Of a stretch of DNA of 64,000 nt, positions 1 to 8,925 are shown piece by piece (within the stretch, counting starts at the first letter, position 1; every line of letters starts with the position of its first letter). Source of the DNA: BP-464 sp963825415 (GTDB lineage: Bacteria; Actinomycetota; Thermoleophilia; Solirubrobacterales; Solirubrobacteraceae); contig CAWGTD010000013.1 in NCBI GenBank assembly GCA_963825415.1, positions 62,001 to 126,000 on the forward strand. The letters run 5' to 3'. The position numbers and the translations under genes are program-made. The notes under the pieces were generated by a model that saw nothing but the letters and a program-made list of their open reading frames with translations, was not told the DNA's origin and searched no databases.

Positions 1-146
1 TGTACTCCGGCGGGATCGGCAAGCTCGAAGACCTCGAGGCGCTCCACGACCTGCGCCAGGTCAACCTCGGCGGGGTGATCGTGGGCAAGGCCCTCTACGA
101 GAGCCGCTTCACGATCCGCGAGGCACAGCGCGCCCTCGGAGGCTGA
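1..146 (+). CDS. hisA: HisA, C-terminal fragment (phosphoribosyl-formimino-AICAR isomerase)
   Basis: Reading from base 3, this gives the last 47 codons of a TIM-barrel protein up to TGA at 144-146. It starts YSGGIG and contains VGKALYE, which match the last two phosphate-binding loops of HisA. HisA isomerises the ProFAR aminoaldose in histidine synthesis. The gene is cut by the window edge. hisF begins one base after its stop, the usual hisA-hisF operon order, and this supports HisA over its paralogue HisF. Confidence 0.85.
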   Translation, partial: YSGGIGKLEDLEALHDLRQVNLGGVIVGKALYESRFTIREAQRALGG

Positions 147-147
147 C

Positions 148-921
148 GTGCACCTAAAGCGCGTGATCCCGTGTCTGGACGTCGACGCCGGCCGCGTGGT
201 GAAGGGCACCAACTTCGTCGACCTGCGTGACGCCGGCGACCCGGTCGAGCTCGCCGAGCGCTACGACGCCGAGGGCGCCGACGAGCTCGTGTTCCTCGAC
301 ATCACCGCCACCCACGAGAAGCGCGACACGATCGTCGAGCTCGCCCGCCGCACGGCGGACAACGTCTTCGTGCCGTTCACGATCGGCGGCGGGATCCGCT
401 CGGTCGCCGATGCGCAGGCGGTGCTCGACGCCGGCGCCGACAAGGTGTCGGTCAACTCGGCGGCGGTCGCGCGGCCCGAGCTCGTCGACGAGCTGGCCGA
501 GGTCTTCGGAGCGCAGTGCGTGGTCCTCGCGATCGACGCCCGCAGCAGGGCGCAGGAGGGCGAGAGCTGGGAGGTCTGCGTGGCCGGCGGGCGCACACCC
601 ACCGGGCGCGATGCCGTGGCGTGGGCGCGCGAGGCGACCGAGCGTGGGGCGGGGGAGATCCTGCTGACGAGCATGGACCGCGACGGCACCGAGGCCGGCT
701 ATGACCTCGCGCTGACCTCGGCGGTGGCCGGCGCCGTCGGCGTTCCAGTCATCGCCTCGGGGGGCGCGGGCACGCTGGAGCATCTCGTCGAGGCGTTGCG
801 CGCCGGGGCGGACGCTGCGCTGGCCGCGTCGATCTTCCATTACGGCCAGCACACGATCGCCGAGGCGCACGCGGCGATCGCGGCGGCCGGGATCCCGGTG
901 CGGCCGGGCGGGCGGGTCTAG
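148..921 (+). CDS. hisF: Imidazole glycerol phosphate synthase cyclase subunit HisF
   Basis: This 257-residue protein has the full HisF length. It is the cyclase subunit that, with HisH, turns PRFAR plus ammonia into imidazole glycerol phosphate and AICAR. The two catalytic aspartates are visible: Asp11 in IPCLDVD and Asp130 in LAIDARS. The phosphate loops GGGIRS and ASGGAGT are also present. The start is GTG at 148, directly after the hisA stop, so the two are probably co-translated. The 3' end overlaps the convergent beta-propeller gene by four bases. hisH is not in the window. Confidence 0.95.
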   Translation: MHLKRVIPCLDVDAGRVVKGTNFVDLRDAGDPVELAERYDAEGADELVFLDITATHEKRDTIVELARRTADNVFVPFTIGGGIRSVADAQAVLDAGADKVSVNSAAVARPELVDELAEVFGAQCVVLAIDARSRAQEGESWEVCVAGGRTPTGRDAVAWAREATERGAGEILLTSMDRDGTEAGYDLALTSAVAGAVGVPVIASGGAGTLEHLVEALRAGADAALAASIFHYGQHTIAEAHAAIAAAGIPVRPGGRV

Positions 922-2456
922 TTCTTCTTGCGCCGCTGCTTGCGGTGCGGGTGGCGCGGGTGCTCCTGGAAGAAGCTCCAGCAGTGATGGCGCTTGAGCG
1001 CCGCGCGGCGGTTGCGGTGCAGGAAGCGCCCGCAGATCCGGCGCAGGTAGCGAATATGCCGCGCCACACGATGGGCGCGTGAGCGGGCGGCATCGCGGCG
1101 GGCGCGGCGCTCGGCCTCGCTGCGGGCCGGGTGGCGGCCCTTGGGCGCGTAGCGGACGCCCTTGGGGTCGAGCCCGTAGAGCGTCCCGGCGCCGTTCATG
1201 TAGATGCGCCGCCCGTCGCTGATCGCCGGGTTGAACTTGCCGTGGTTGTCGCGCCAGAGGGTCTTGCCCGTGTTGGCGCCCAGCGCCCACGTGTCCTTCA
1301 GGTTGACCGACGAGACGAACACCAGGTCGCCGATCACGGCGGCCGAGCCGGAGACCTTGCCGCCCAGGTTGCGCGCCCAGCGCACGCTCCCGCTACGAGC
1401 GTTGAGCGCATAGAACTTGCCGTTGTAGGAGCCGATCCAGACCGTCGGCGGGCCGCCCGCGACCTGGCCGACGGCGGGCGAGGCGTAGACGTACGCGCCG
1501 GTCTGCTTGCGCCACGCCAGCCGGCCGGTGCGCGCGGCGAACGAGTAGACCGCGCCGTTGGTCGAGCCGATGTAGACGCGGCCGTAGTCGACCGCGGGCG
1601 ACGAGTAGAAGTTGCCGCTGCCGAGGCCGAACGCGCCGCCGGACGCTGCGCCCACCTTCCAGATCCGCGATCCGTCGCGCTGGCGGATGGCGTAGACGGT
1701 GCCGCTGTAGTCGCCGAAGAACAGCCGCCCGCGGTCGAGTGCGAGGGCGCCCTTCACCGCGCCGGCCGCCCTGTAGCGCCAGCGGATCGCCCCGTCGCTC
1801 GTACGCATGGCGTAGACGGTGCCGTCCTCGCTGCCGAAGTACAGGCGGTCCTTGTCGAGCAGGGGCGAGGACTCCACCCGGCTGGGCAGCGAACGCGACC
1901 ACAGGATCCGGCCGGTGCGGGCGGTCAGCGCGACGACACGGCCGCCGTGGCTTCCCGACCGCAGCAGCACCACGTACACGGCGCCGTGGCTGCACCCGGG
2001 CGAGCTCGCGGCGAGGCTTCCGAGCTGGCGCCGCCAGATGACGTCCCCGGTCCAGCGGCTGATCTTGTCGAGCACGCCGTCGTCCTTGAGCAGGTACACC
2101 GAGCGCTTGCAGAGGACGGGCGAGAACTCCAGCAGCGCATCGCCCCGAGTGGCCCACGCGCGGCGGAACGGCGGGCGCAGCTGCCTGGTGAGCGGCAGCA
2201 CGTGGGTGCGCGCCTTGGAGTAGCCGAAGATCGGCCACTCGAACTGGTCGTCGCTGGGATGCCCCTTGGGTGGGCTCTTGGGGGCGGTGACCGCGGGGGG
2301 CTGGGTCGCGCCCTGCTCGAACTCGACATCCGGGTTCGACACGTCCCCCTCGCGCCCGGTGTGGGCTACGAGGAGCAGCACGGCGACGACCGCGAGCAGC
2401 GTGACGACGACGCCCCCCACCAGCAGCCAGCCGCGACCGCGGAGGCGGGAGACCAT
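918..2456 (-). CDS. Membrane-anchored PQQ-like beta-propeller protein
   Basis: The protein is 512 residues. A short basic N-terminus (MVSRLRGRG) precedes one hydrophobic segment (residues about 10-28), so it is probably tethered outside the membrane by a signal anchor. From about residue 90 to 430 there are repeated blades with motifs of the type GxVYAxxxxxGxxxWR (for example DGTVYAMRTSDGAIRW and GAVYSFAARTGRLAWR), typical of PQQ/WD-like eight-bladed propellers such as BamB. The C-terminus is Arg/His-rich (RHPARSEAERRARR). No catalytic PQQ or metal residues are evident, so a scaffold or binding role is more likely than a dehydrogenase. The ATG lies 7 bases after a TACCCT -10 box, suggesting a leaderless transcript. 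Confidence 0.75.
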   Translation of the reverse strand: MVSRLRGRGWLLVGGVVVTLLAVVAVLLLVAHTGREGDVSNPDVEFEQGATQPPAVTAPKSPPKGHPSDDQFEWPIFGYSKARTHVLPLTRQLRPPFRRAWATRGDALLEFSPVLCKRSVYLLKDDGVLDKISRWTGDVIWRRQLGSLAASSPGCSHGAVYVVLLRSGSHGGRVVALTARTGRILWSRSLPSRVESSPLLDKDRLYFGSEDGTVYAMRTSDGAIRWRYRAAGAVKGALALDRGRLFFGDYSGTVYAIRQRDGSRIWKVGAASGGAFGLGSGNFYSSPAVDYGRVYIGSTNGAVYSFAARTGRLAWRKQTGAYVYASPAVGQVAGGPPTVWIGSYNGKFYALNARSGSVRWARNLGGKVSGSAAVIGDLVFVSSVNLKDTWALGANTGKTLWRDNHGKFNPAISDGRRIYMNGAGTLYGLDPKGVRYAPKGRHPARSEAERRARRDAARSRAHRVARHIRYLRRICGRFLHRNRRAALKRHHCWSFFQEHPRHPHRKQRRKKN

Positions 2457-2463
2457 CGACCGG

Positions 2464-2469
2464 AGGGTA
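2464..2469 (-). promoter_or_regulatory. Leaderless-type -10 box for the beta-propeller gene
   Basis: On the minus strand TACCCT is followed by 7 bases and the ATG at 2456. This TANNNT-N6/7-start layout places transcription initiation at or next to the start codon, as in actinobacterial leaderless mRNAs. No ribosome binding site is visible. Confidence 0.45.
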
Positions 2470-2517
2470 GTGGACGGCCCGACTGTGCTCGGCGGGGCGA
2501 TGGGCGAGACTTCGGCG

Positions 2518-3684
2518 ATGGATGTCGACGTCCTCGACGCGCTGCGCGCCGTCCCGGGTGGGGACGTGCTCCTCGACGTGCTCGGCGAGCGCGAGGACGT
2601 CTGGATCGTCGGCGGTGCGGTGCGCGACGCCCTGCTGGGTCGTCCGCCGAAGGACCTCGACGTGATCGTGGCGGGCGATGCCGTTGCACTCGCGCGCGAG
2701 CTCGGCGACGTCCAGGAGATCCACGACCGCTTCGGTACCACCGCCGTCGTCGTGGGCGGCGGCACCGTCAACGTCGCCACGGCGCGCACCGAGCGCTACC
2801 CGATGCCCGGCGCGCTGCCGGTTGTCGAGCCCGCTGGGCTACAGGACGATCTGCGGCGCCGCGACTTCACCGTCAACGCCATCGCGGCCGACCTCGGGGG
2901 CGGCCTGCACGAGTTTCCCGGCGCGCGGGACGACCTGACTGCCCGACGGATGCGGGTGCTGCACGACGGATCGTTCCACGACGACCCCACGCGGCTGTGG
3001 CGGATGGCGCGCTACGCCACGCGGCTGGGGTTCGAGGTCGAGGAGAGCACCGAGCGGCTGGCGCGCGAGGCCGTCGCCGCGGGGGTCCTGGACACCGTGG
3101 CCGGCCAGCGCCTCGGCGCGGAGCTGCGCCTCGCTCTCGTCGAGCCCGACCCGATGGCGGCGCTCTGCCTTGCGCACGACCTCGGGCTGATGCCGGAGGG
3201 GACGGCACCGTGCGGCCACCTCCACGCCGTGGCCAAGGAGCTGCTGCCGGGCGAAGCCGACGCGGGCATCCTTGCGCTGGCGGCGATGGCGCTGGGCGTG
3301 GACCCAGTTCGCCTGCGGGCGTGGCTCGACGATCTCGGCGTGCCCGCGCGCGAGCGCGACACGGTCGTGGCGGCGGCGACCGGCGCCCGTGCGCTCGCCG
3401 ACTCCCTTGCGACAGCCGAGCGGCCCTCCGCGATCGCCGCCGCGGCACGTGGGCATCGCACCGAGGCGGTGGCGCTGGCGGGAGCGCTCGGCGCGGAGGA
3501 CGCCGCTCGGGCGTGGCTGGACGAACTGCGCCACGTGTCGCTGGAGATCACGGGCGACGACCTGCTCGCCGCGGGCATCCCCGCCGGGCGCGACCTCGGC
3601 GAGCGGCTCGAGCGGGCGCTCGCCGCGCGCCTGGACGGCGAGGCTCGCGGGCGCGAGCAGGAACTGGCCGTGGCGCTCTCGTAG
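2518..3684 (+). CDS. cca: CCA tRNA nucleotidyltransferase / poly(A) polymerase family
   Basis: This 388-residue protein probably adds or repairs the CCA end of tRNA. The nucleotidyltransferase head has VGGAVRD followed by DLDVIV, which carries the metal-binding aspartates. RRDFTVNA and the neck motif DPTRLWRMARYATRLGF are typical of the family. The C-terminal GDDLLAAGIPAGRDLG resembles the CCA/PAP tail. No HD phosphohydrolase motif is obvious. An in-frame ATG at 2500 would add six residues (MGETSA); 2518 is preferred because the conserved region begins nearby. No tRNA genes lie in the window to suggest specificity. Confidence 0.8.
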   Translation: MDVDVLDALRAVPGGDVLLDVLGEREDVWIVGGAVRDALLGRPPKDLDVIVAGDAVALARELGDVQEIHDRFGTTAVVVGGGTVNVATARTERYPMPGALPVVEPAGLQDDLRRRDFTVNAIAADLGGGLHEFPGARDDLTARRMRVLHDGSFHDDPTRLWRMARYATRLGFEVEESTERLAREAVAAGVLDTVAGQRLGAELRLALVEPDPMAALCLAHDLGLMPEGTAPCGHLHAVAKELLPGEADAGILALAAMALGVDPVRLRAWLDDLGVPARERDTVVAAATGARALADSLATAERPSAIAAAARGHRTEAVALAGALGAEDAARAWLDELRHVSLEITGDDLLAAGIPAGRDLGERLERALAARLDGEARGREQELAVALS

Positions 3685-3687
3685 GCT
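3682..3687 (+). promoter_or_regulatory. -10 box that contains the upstream stop codon
   Basis: TAGGCT lies 7 bases before the ATG at 3695. Its TAG is the stop codon of the cca gene. The spacing fits a leaderless transcript for the lipocalin-like gene. Confidence 0.4.
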
Positions 3688-3694
3688 GCGCGCA

Positions 3695-4688
3695 ATGGCC
3701 GACCTGAACGCGTTGCAGTGGGACGGCTCGCCCGGGCACTACGAGGTCTATTACCTCACGACCACCGATCCGACCAGCGGAACCGGCCTCTGGATCCGCT
3801 ACACGATGCTGGCGCCCGATCGACGGCGAGCCGACGTGCTCGCTGTGGTTCATCGCCACCCGCCCCGAGGGGCCGACGATCGCACGCAAGGCGACGTTCC
3901 CCGCGGCACGGATGATCGCCGAGGCCGCCCCGTTCAAGCTGCGGATCGCCGACGCCGAGCTCACCGACAGCGGCATGTCCGGCGCGTTCGAGGACGTCGC
4001 CTGGGACCTGACGTGGGCACCGGGCAAGAGCTACGAGCACGTGGCCGCGATGCTGCGCCGAGCGAAGATCGCCAAGACCGTGCTGGTCCTTCCGCACGGC
4101 GACGTCGCCGTCTCCGGCACGATTCGCGTGGCCGGCGCCGAGCTGCGGCTGGACGGTGTCCACGGCGGCCAGGCCCATCTGTGGGGGTCCAAGCACGCGA
4201 CCCGCTGGGCGTGGGCGCACTGCGGCGACTTCGCTTCGGTCGACGGCGCGCCGCGGCCGGGCAACTTCCTCGACGGCGTGTCGGTGATCGTGCCCAGGCT
4301 CGGGCGCGAGGTGGGGCCCAGCACACCGGTCGTCGGTCGCCTGCTCGACGACGACTTCCTGGCCACCTCGCCGCTGGCTGTGCTGCGCGCACCGAGCCGG
4401 TTCGCGCTGACGTCGTGGTCGTTCGAGGCCACGGCGGGCAAGCGCCGCGTGGTTGGCGAGGTCGACGCGCCGCGGCAGTCGCTCGCCGGCGTGACCTACA
4501 CCGACCCCGACGGCGATCACGCCTACTGCTACAACAGCGAAGCGGCCTCGATGCGCCTTTCGGTGTTCGATCGCGCCGGCCGCGGCACAGGGTGGATGCT
4601 GCGCGAGACGCTGGTGAGCTCAGGGCGCGCGCACTTCGAGTACGCCCAGCGCGAGCCGGTCCCGGACCTCGAGCTGCACCTGCGGTGA
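3695..4688 (+). CDS. Lipocalin-like beta-barrel protein (AttH / tocopherol cyclase-like), frameshifted
   Basis: The frame opened at 3695 (MADLNALQWDGS) runs to IRYTMLAP and is then lost. One base removed at 3818 continues it as IDGEPTCSLWF and on to the stop at 4688, giving 330 residues. The body has aromatic motifs such as WAWAHCGDF and SWSFEATAG, resembling lipocalin-fold proteins of the AttH/CrtC hydratase, tocopherol cyclase or DUF2804 type. A lipid or isoprenoid role is possible but unproven. The gene follows cca closely and overlaps the start of pgeF (GTGA), so an operon is likely. The family call is by overall resemblance and is not certain. Confidence 0.5.
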
Positions 4689-5299
4689 TCGAGCTCACGC
4701 TCCCCGGGGCTCGAGTGCTCTTCACGGCGCGCGGGGAAGGCGACGTGCGCGAGCAGGAGGGGTTCGACCGCGTGCGCGAGCTCGCCGGCCGGCCCTTGGC
4801 CGTGGGTCGCCAGGTCCATGGTGTGGTGGTGCGGCGGGTCACGGAGCCGGACCCGCCGGTGCAGGAGGCCGACGGCCAGGCGACGGCCCGCACCGACGTG
4901 GCTCCGACGGTGTTCGTCGCCGACTGCCTGGCGATCGCGATCGCGGGCGACGGAGTCGTGGCGATGCTGCACGGCGGCTGGCGCGGGCTGGCGGCGGGCA
5001 TCGTCGACGAGGGCGTGCGGGCGGTCCGAGAGCTGGGGGCCGAAGGCCCGCTGTCGGCCGCGATGGGAGCGGGCGCGCGGCAGTGCTGCTACGAGGTCGG
5101 CGACGACGTTCGCGCGGCCTTCGGCACCGCGGACCGCAACCTCGACATGCCCGGCATCGCCGCCGCGCAGCTGCGCGCTGCGGGTGTCGAGGAGATCCTC
5201 GACAGCGGCGTCTGCACGATCTGCGACGAGCGGTTCTTCAGCCATCGTCGCGAAGGCGCTACGGCGGGGCGCCAGGCCGGAGTCGTGTGGCGGGACTGA
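4685..5299 (+). CDS. pgeF: PgeF/YfiH-type (DUF152) purine nucleoside phosphorylase / peptidoglycan editing factor
   Basis: The protein is 204 residues. The family metal-site motifs are recognisable: VADCLAI, LHGGWRGL and CYEVGDDV, with a C-terminal CTICDERFFSHRR. PgeF hydrolyses mis-loaded UDP-MurNAc-L-Ser, and other members act as multi-copper-like oxidases or purine nucleoside phosphorylases. Position beside yggS and sepF matches the common division-cluster order and favours the peptidoglycan-editing role. The usual GPGIGPC-type loop reads MGAGARQCC here, a small deviation. GTG at 4685 overlaps the preceding stop. Confidence 0.85.
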   Translation: MIELTLPGARVLFTARGEGDVREQEGFDRVRELAGRPLAVGRQVHGVVVRRVTEPDPPVQEADGQATARTDVAPTVFVADCLAIAIAGDGVVAMLHGGWRGLAAGIVDEGVRAVRELGAEGPLSAAMGAGARQCCYEVGDDVRAAFGTADRNLDMPGIAAAQLRAAGVEEILDSGVCTICDERFFSHRREGATAGRQAGVVWRD

Positions 5300-5919
5300 C
5301 CGCAGAGCGCGTCAAGCGCAACCTCGACGCGGTCCGCACCGAGATCGCCGCGGCGGCCGGCGGGCGCGACGTCCGCATCATGGCGGCGGTGAAGTACCTC
5401 GCCGTCGAAGAGCTCGACGCGTTGGCGGAGGGCGGCGTGACGGCGGCCGGCGAGAACCGCGCCCAGGAGCTCGAGCTCAAGGCGGGCGCTCATCCCGAGC
5501 TGGAGTGGCACTTCATCGGCCAGCTCCAGAGCCGCAAGGTCAAGCAGGTGCTGCCGCTGGTCAAGTGGATCCACTCGGTGGCCAGCGACTCCGCGCTCGC
5601 CCAGCTCGGCCGGCACGCCGCGGCCGACACCGAAGTGCTCGTCGAGGTCAACGTCGCGCGTGAGGAGGGCAAGGGTGGGGTGGACCCCGACGACCTCCCG
5701 GGCTTCCTCGACCGCTGTCCGGTGAGGGTGGTCGGCCTGATGACGATGCCGCCCTTCACCGAGCAGCCCGAGGAGAGCCGGCGCTGGTTCGCCGCGCTGC
5801 GCGAGCTCGCCGAGGCCCACGGCCTGCCCGAGCTGTCGATGGGAACCACGCAGGACTACGTAGTCGCAGTCGAAGAAGGCGCCACGGTCGTCCGCATCGG
5901 CTCGCGCCTGTACCGCTAG
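5287..5919 (+). CDS. yggS: YggS/PLPBP family pyridoxal phosphate homeostasis protein
   Basis: The protein is 210 residues, a little shorter than most homologues. The PLP lysine is in MAAVKY. GENRAQE, WHFIGQLQSRK and VVRIGSRLYR are signatures of this alanine-racemase-like single barrel. The protein buffers pyridoxal phosphate and is not known to be an enzyme. The usual SMGMSxD region reads SMGTTQD. The GTG start at 5287 lies inside the end of pgeF, so translation is probably coupled. The pgeF-yggS-sepF order is a standard division-gene neighbourhood in Gram-positives. Confidence 0.9.
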   Translation: MAGLTAERVKRNLDAVRTEIAAAAGGRDVRIMAAVKYLAVEELDALAEGGVTAAGENRAQELELKAGAHPELEWHFIGQLQSRKVKQVLPLVKWIHSVASDSALAQLGRHAAADTEVLVEVNVAREEGKGGVDPDDLPGFLDRCPVRVVGLMTMPPFTEQPEESRRWFAALRELAEAHGLPELSMGTTQDYVVAVEEGATVVRIGSRLYR

Positions 5920-5973
5920 GCGCGAATACCGCCCAACGGGCCACCCATTGCAGGGAAAACGGGCCTAGCGGCG

Positions 5974-5979
5974 TAGACT
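5974..5979 (+). promoter_or_regulatory. Candidate -10 box upstream of sepF
   Basis: TAGACT ends 9 bases before the sepF ATG at 5989, in a 69-base gap after yggS. A possible -35 TTGCAG lies 20 bases upstream, which is longer than optimal. Confidence 0.3.
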
Positions 5980-5988
5980 TGCCGGACG

Positions 5989-6525
5989 ATGGCGTTTCGT
6001 GATTCCTGGCACCGCGCGCTCGTGTACTTCGGCCTGGCCGAGGAGCGCGACCCCTATGAGGAGCAGGACACCGGTCCCGAGCCCGAGGTCGAGCTCGAGG
6101 ATCGCTACCGCGAGCGGCCGAGCGTCCGCAGGCTGCCGTCCAGCCGGCGCCGCCGCGACGAGATCGACGACATCTTCGCCGACGACGACCCGCCGGCGCG
6201 CACCGCAACCTTGCGACCGGTCCAGGGCGGCCGCGGCCGCAACGGGGACGTTCGCGTCCACCTCGTCATCCCCAAGTCGTTCAACGATGCCCAGCAGGTC
6301 GCCGACCGGTTCAAGGACGACGTTCCGGTCATCCTCAACCTGCAGGGCGTCGAGACCGATTTGTCCAAGCGCCTGATCGACTTCGCCAGCGGGCTCACGT
6401 ACGCGCTCGACGGCGGCATGCAGCGGATCGCCGACAAGGTGTTCATGCTCACGCCGCGCAACGTCGAGATCTCCGCGGAAGAGCGCGCGCGACTGATCGA
6501 GAAGGGCTTCTTCAACCAGTCTTAG
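5989..6525 (+). CDS. sepF: Cell division protein SepF
   Basis: The protein is 178 residues. The N-terminal stretch FRDSWHRALVYFGL is the amphipathic membrane-binding helix. A long acidic/basic linker (about residues 20-75) follows, then the compact SepF domain from about residue 80 (VRVHLVIPKSFNDAQ, LNLQGVETDLSKRLIDF, FMLTPRNVEIS). SepF tethers FtsZ to the membrane in organisms lacking FtsA. The C-terminus GFFNQS is typical. It lies between yggS and proC/yggT as in many actinobacteria, although ftsZ is not in the window. Confidence 0.95.
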   Translation: MAFRDSWHRALVYFGLAEERDPYEEQDTGPEPEVELEDRYRERPSVRRLPSSRRRRDEIDDIFADDDPPARTATLRPVQGGRGRNGDVRVHLVIPKSFNDAQQVADRFKDDVPVILNLQGVETDLSKRLIDFASGLTYALDGGMQRIADKVFMLTPRNVEISAEERARLIEKGFFNQS

Positions 6526-6533
6526 GTGGCGCC

Positions 6534-7274
6534 TTGACCATCGGGGTGATCGGCGCCGGCAACATGGCCCGTGCGCTGGCACGGGGCTGGGGCGAGCCCG
6601 TGCTCGCCACCGATGGCGGCTCAGGGCGCGCCGCCGCGCTCGTCGCCGAGCTGGGCGGTGAGGCGCTGGACTCCAACGCGGCGCTCGCCGAGCGCGCCGA
6701 CGTCGTGGTGCTGGCCTGCAAGCCCTACCAGCTCGACATGATCGCGGCCGACGTCGGCGACCGGGCGAAGGGCACCGTGCTCTCCGTGTTGGGCGGCACG
6801 ACGATCGAGCAGCTGCGCGGGGCATTCCCCGGCGCGCAGGTCGTGCGCTCGATGCCGAACACACCCGTGGAGGTGCGGCGCGGCGTGATCGTCGTGGCCG
6901 AGGAGTCGCCGCCCGACGACGCGGTCCGCGAGCTGCTCGAGCGCGTGGGCGTCGTCGTGACGCTCCCCGAGCGGCTGATGGACGTCGCGGGCGCGACGAG
7001 CGGCGTCTCGCCGGCCTACGTGGCGGTGATCGCCGAGGCGATGGTCGACGCAGCCGTCAAGCAGGGGCTCACCGCGCCGGTCGCCTCGCAGCTCGTGGTC
7101 GAGACCATCGCCGGCTCCGCCGAGCTGCTGGCCGCTCGCGGCGGCGACACGCTCGCCGTGCGCCGCGAGGTGGCCTCCCCGGGCGGCTCGACGGCCCGCG
7201 GCCTTGCAGCCCTGGAACGTGGGAAGGTGCGTGCGGCGTTCCTCGAGGCGATGGAGGCGGTGATGCGCCCATGA
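6534..7274 (+). CDS. proC: Pyrroline-5-carboxylate reductase ProC
   Basis: The protein is 246 residues. The N-terminal Rossmann motif is GVIGAGNMA. The core contains VRSMPNTPVEV and the substrate-binding region GATSGVSPAYVA, with the C-terminal SPGGSTARGLAALE signature. It reduces pyrroline-5-carboxylate to proline with NAD(P)H. The start is TTG at 6534, after an AGGTGG-like ribosome site overlapping the sepF stop. Placement in the division cluster between sepF and yggT is common and need not mean a division role. Confidence 0.93.
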   Translation: MTIGVIGAGNMARALARGWGEPVLATDGGSGRAAALVAELGGEALDSNAALAERADVVVLACKPYQLDMIAADVGDRAKGTVLSVLGGTTIEQLRGAFPGAQVVRSMPNTPVEVRRGVIVVAEESPPDDAVRELLERVGVVVTLPERLMDVAGATSGVSPAYVAVIAEAMVDAAVKQGLTAPVASQLVVETIAGSAELLAARGGDTLAVRREVASPGGSTARGLAALERGKVRAAFLEAMEAVMRP

Positions 7275-7585
7275 GCGCAGTGGTGCTGGTGCTGGCGTCG
7301 GTACGCGACAAGATCGCCGACTACGTGCAGGCCCTGGTGACCGTCTACTGGATCATCATCCTGGGCTACATCCTCAGCCAGTGGTACCTGTCGTTCGGGG
7401 GGCGCGTGCCGTATGCCAAATGGTCGAGCGCGACGCTGGGGTTCCTGCGCGACGTCTCGGAGCCGTACCTGCGCATCTTCCGGCGGTTCGTCCCGCGGAT
7501 CGGGCCGCTGGACCTCAGCCCGATCGTCGCGATCTTCGCGCTGTTCATCGTGGGCGGCCTGGTGGCCGGCCTCATCCGCGGTTAG
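7271..7585 (+). CDS. yggT: YggT family membrane protein
   Basis: This is a 104-residue integral membrane protein with two hydrophobic helices, around residues 20-42 (LVTVYWIIILGYILSQWY) and 83-103 (LSPIVAIFALFIVGGLVAGL). Between them is the family motif EPYLRIFRRFVPRIGPLDLSP. YggT proteins have been linked to osmotic tolerance and cell shape; the biochemical role is unknown. The ATG overlaps the proC stop as ATGA, so translation is coupled. Confidence 0.88.
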   Translation: MSAVVLVLASVRDKIADYVQALVTVYWIIILGYILSQWYLSFGGRVPYAKWSSATLGFLRDVSEPYLRIFRRFVPRIGPLDLSPIVAIFALFIVGGLVAGLIRG

Positions 7586-7591
7586 CGCGAG

Positions 7592-8056
7592 GTGCGCTCG
7601 GCCGCGCAGTCCTACAGCCGGGCCGGGCTGGTGCTGGCCGGGGTTCTTGCCGTCGACCAGGTGGCCAAGCGCCTGGTGATCGCCGGCGTGGATCGCGGCG
7701 AGAGCAACGCGGTCTTCCCGGGCGTCGAGATCGTGCGGGTCACCAACAAGGGCGTCGCGTTCGGCGCCTTCTCCGGCAAGCCGGTGGTCATCATCATCGT
7801 GGCCGCCGCGCTGCTCGGGCTGGTCGTCTGGTTCGTCCTGCACGCCCGGCGCCCGTTCGTCTGGCTGCCCACCGGCCTGCTGCTCGGCGGCGCGCTGGGC
7901 AACATCATCGACCGGCTGCGCGACGGCGCCGTGACCGACTTCATCAAGGTGCCGATCTGGCCCGCGTTCAACTTCGCCGACGTGGCGATCACAGCCGGCG
8001 TGGTGGCCCTGCTGATCGCGATCGAGCACAGCGATGCGCCTGACGACCCCGCCTGA
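7592..8056 (+). CDS. lspA: Lipoprotein signal peptidase LspA
   Basis: The protein is 154 residues with four predicted transmembrane segments. The two catalytic aspartates are in GNIIDRLRDGAVTDF and FNFADVAI, the classical signal peptidase II blocks, and DQVAK near residue 22 is also conserved. It cleaves prolipoproteins after lipidation; at least one lipoprotein (the cyclophilin at 57.6 kb) is encoded in this window. The GTG start at 7592 is 6 bases after yggT. The 3' end overlaps rluD by 23 bases. Confidence 0.93.
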   Translation: MRSAAQSYSRAGLVLAGVLAVDQVAKRLVIAGVDRGESNAVFPGVEIVRVTNKGVAFGAFSGKPVVIIIVAAALLGLVVWFVLHARRPFVWLPTGLLLGGALGNIIDRLRDGAVTDFIKVPIWPAFNFADVAITAGVVALLIAIEHSDAPDDPA

Positions 8057-8925
8057 CGCCGCCGGCGAGCGGCTCGACGCATTCCTCGCCGCTCCGCTGG
8101 GCTCGCGCGCACGGGCGCAGCGCCTGATCGAGGCCGGCCGCGTGCTGGTCGACGGCAGGGCGCGGCCCAAGCGCCACGTCCTGGCGGGCGGCGAGGCGAT
8201 CGACGTCGACGAGACCCAGCAAGCGCCGCCGGCGGAGGAGGGCGAGTCGGCGCCGTTTCGCGTTGCCTGGGAGGACGAGCACCTGCTGGTCGTCGACAAG
8301 CCGGCCGGCGTGGTCGTGCACCCGGCCGCCGGACACCGCACCGGGACGCTGTCGCAGGCGCTGGCCGCACGTGGCGCCGCCGGCGGCGACCCCGAGCGGC
8401 CCGGCATCGTCCATCGGCTCGACCGCGACACGTCCGGGCTGCTGCTGGTCGCCCGTTCGGAAGCCGTGCATCGAACGCTGCGCGAGGCGCTGGAGAACCG
8501 CGACATCGTCCGCGAGTACCTCGCGCTCGTCGAAGGTCGGCCGCCGGCGCGCAGCGGCAGCATCGACGCGCCGCTGGGCCGCGACCGCCGGGTGCGCACG
8601 CGGATGTCGCCCGACACCGACGAGCCGCGCGCGGCGATCACGCACTTCGCCATCGAGGAGGCCTTGCCGGCGACCACGCTGCTGCGGGTGCGCCTCGAGA
8701 CCGGTCGCACCCACCAGATCCGCGCGCACCTGCTCGCGATCGGCCACGCGGTCTGCGGCGACCCGGAGTACGGGCGCGCGGGGCTCTACGGGCTGGCGCG
8801 GCAGTTCCTGCACGCCGCGCGGCTGGAGTTCGACCATCCGGTCACGGGCGAGCGCGGTCGAAGTCGGCTCGCCGCTGCCCGACGACCTCGTCGCGGCGCT
8901 CGAGCGGGCTAGAGCAGGTGAGTGA
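8034..8925 (+). CDS. rluD: RluD-family 23S rRNA pseudouridine synthase, 3'-end frameshift
   Basis: The N-terminal S4 domain (RLDAFLAA, RAQRLIEAGRVLVDG) is followed by the pseudouridine synthase core with the catalytic aspartate in HRLDRDTSGLLLVA and the motif LETGRTHQIRAHL. It isomerises uridines in helix 69 or a related site of 23S rRNA. Near the 3' end the frame slips at GG 8856-8857. Removing one G gives ERVEVGSPLPDDLVAALER and a stop at 8925, for 296 residues. Without correction the tail is an Arg-rich nonsense sequence. lspA-rluD is a widespread gene pair. Confidence 0.88.

Noticed and set aside
1131..3707. Very long plus-strand open frame (over 850 codons) across the beta-propeller and cca genes
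   Set aside because: It is antisense or out of frame to genes with clear conserved motifs and is Arg/Pro/Ala-rich, as expected for shadow frames in high-GC DNA.
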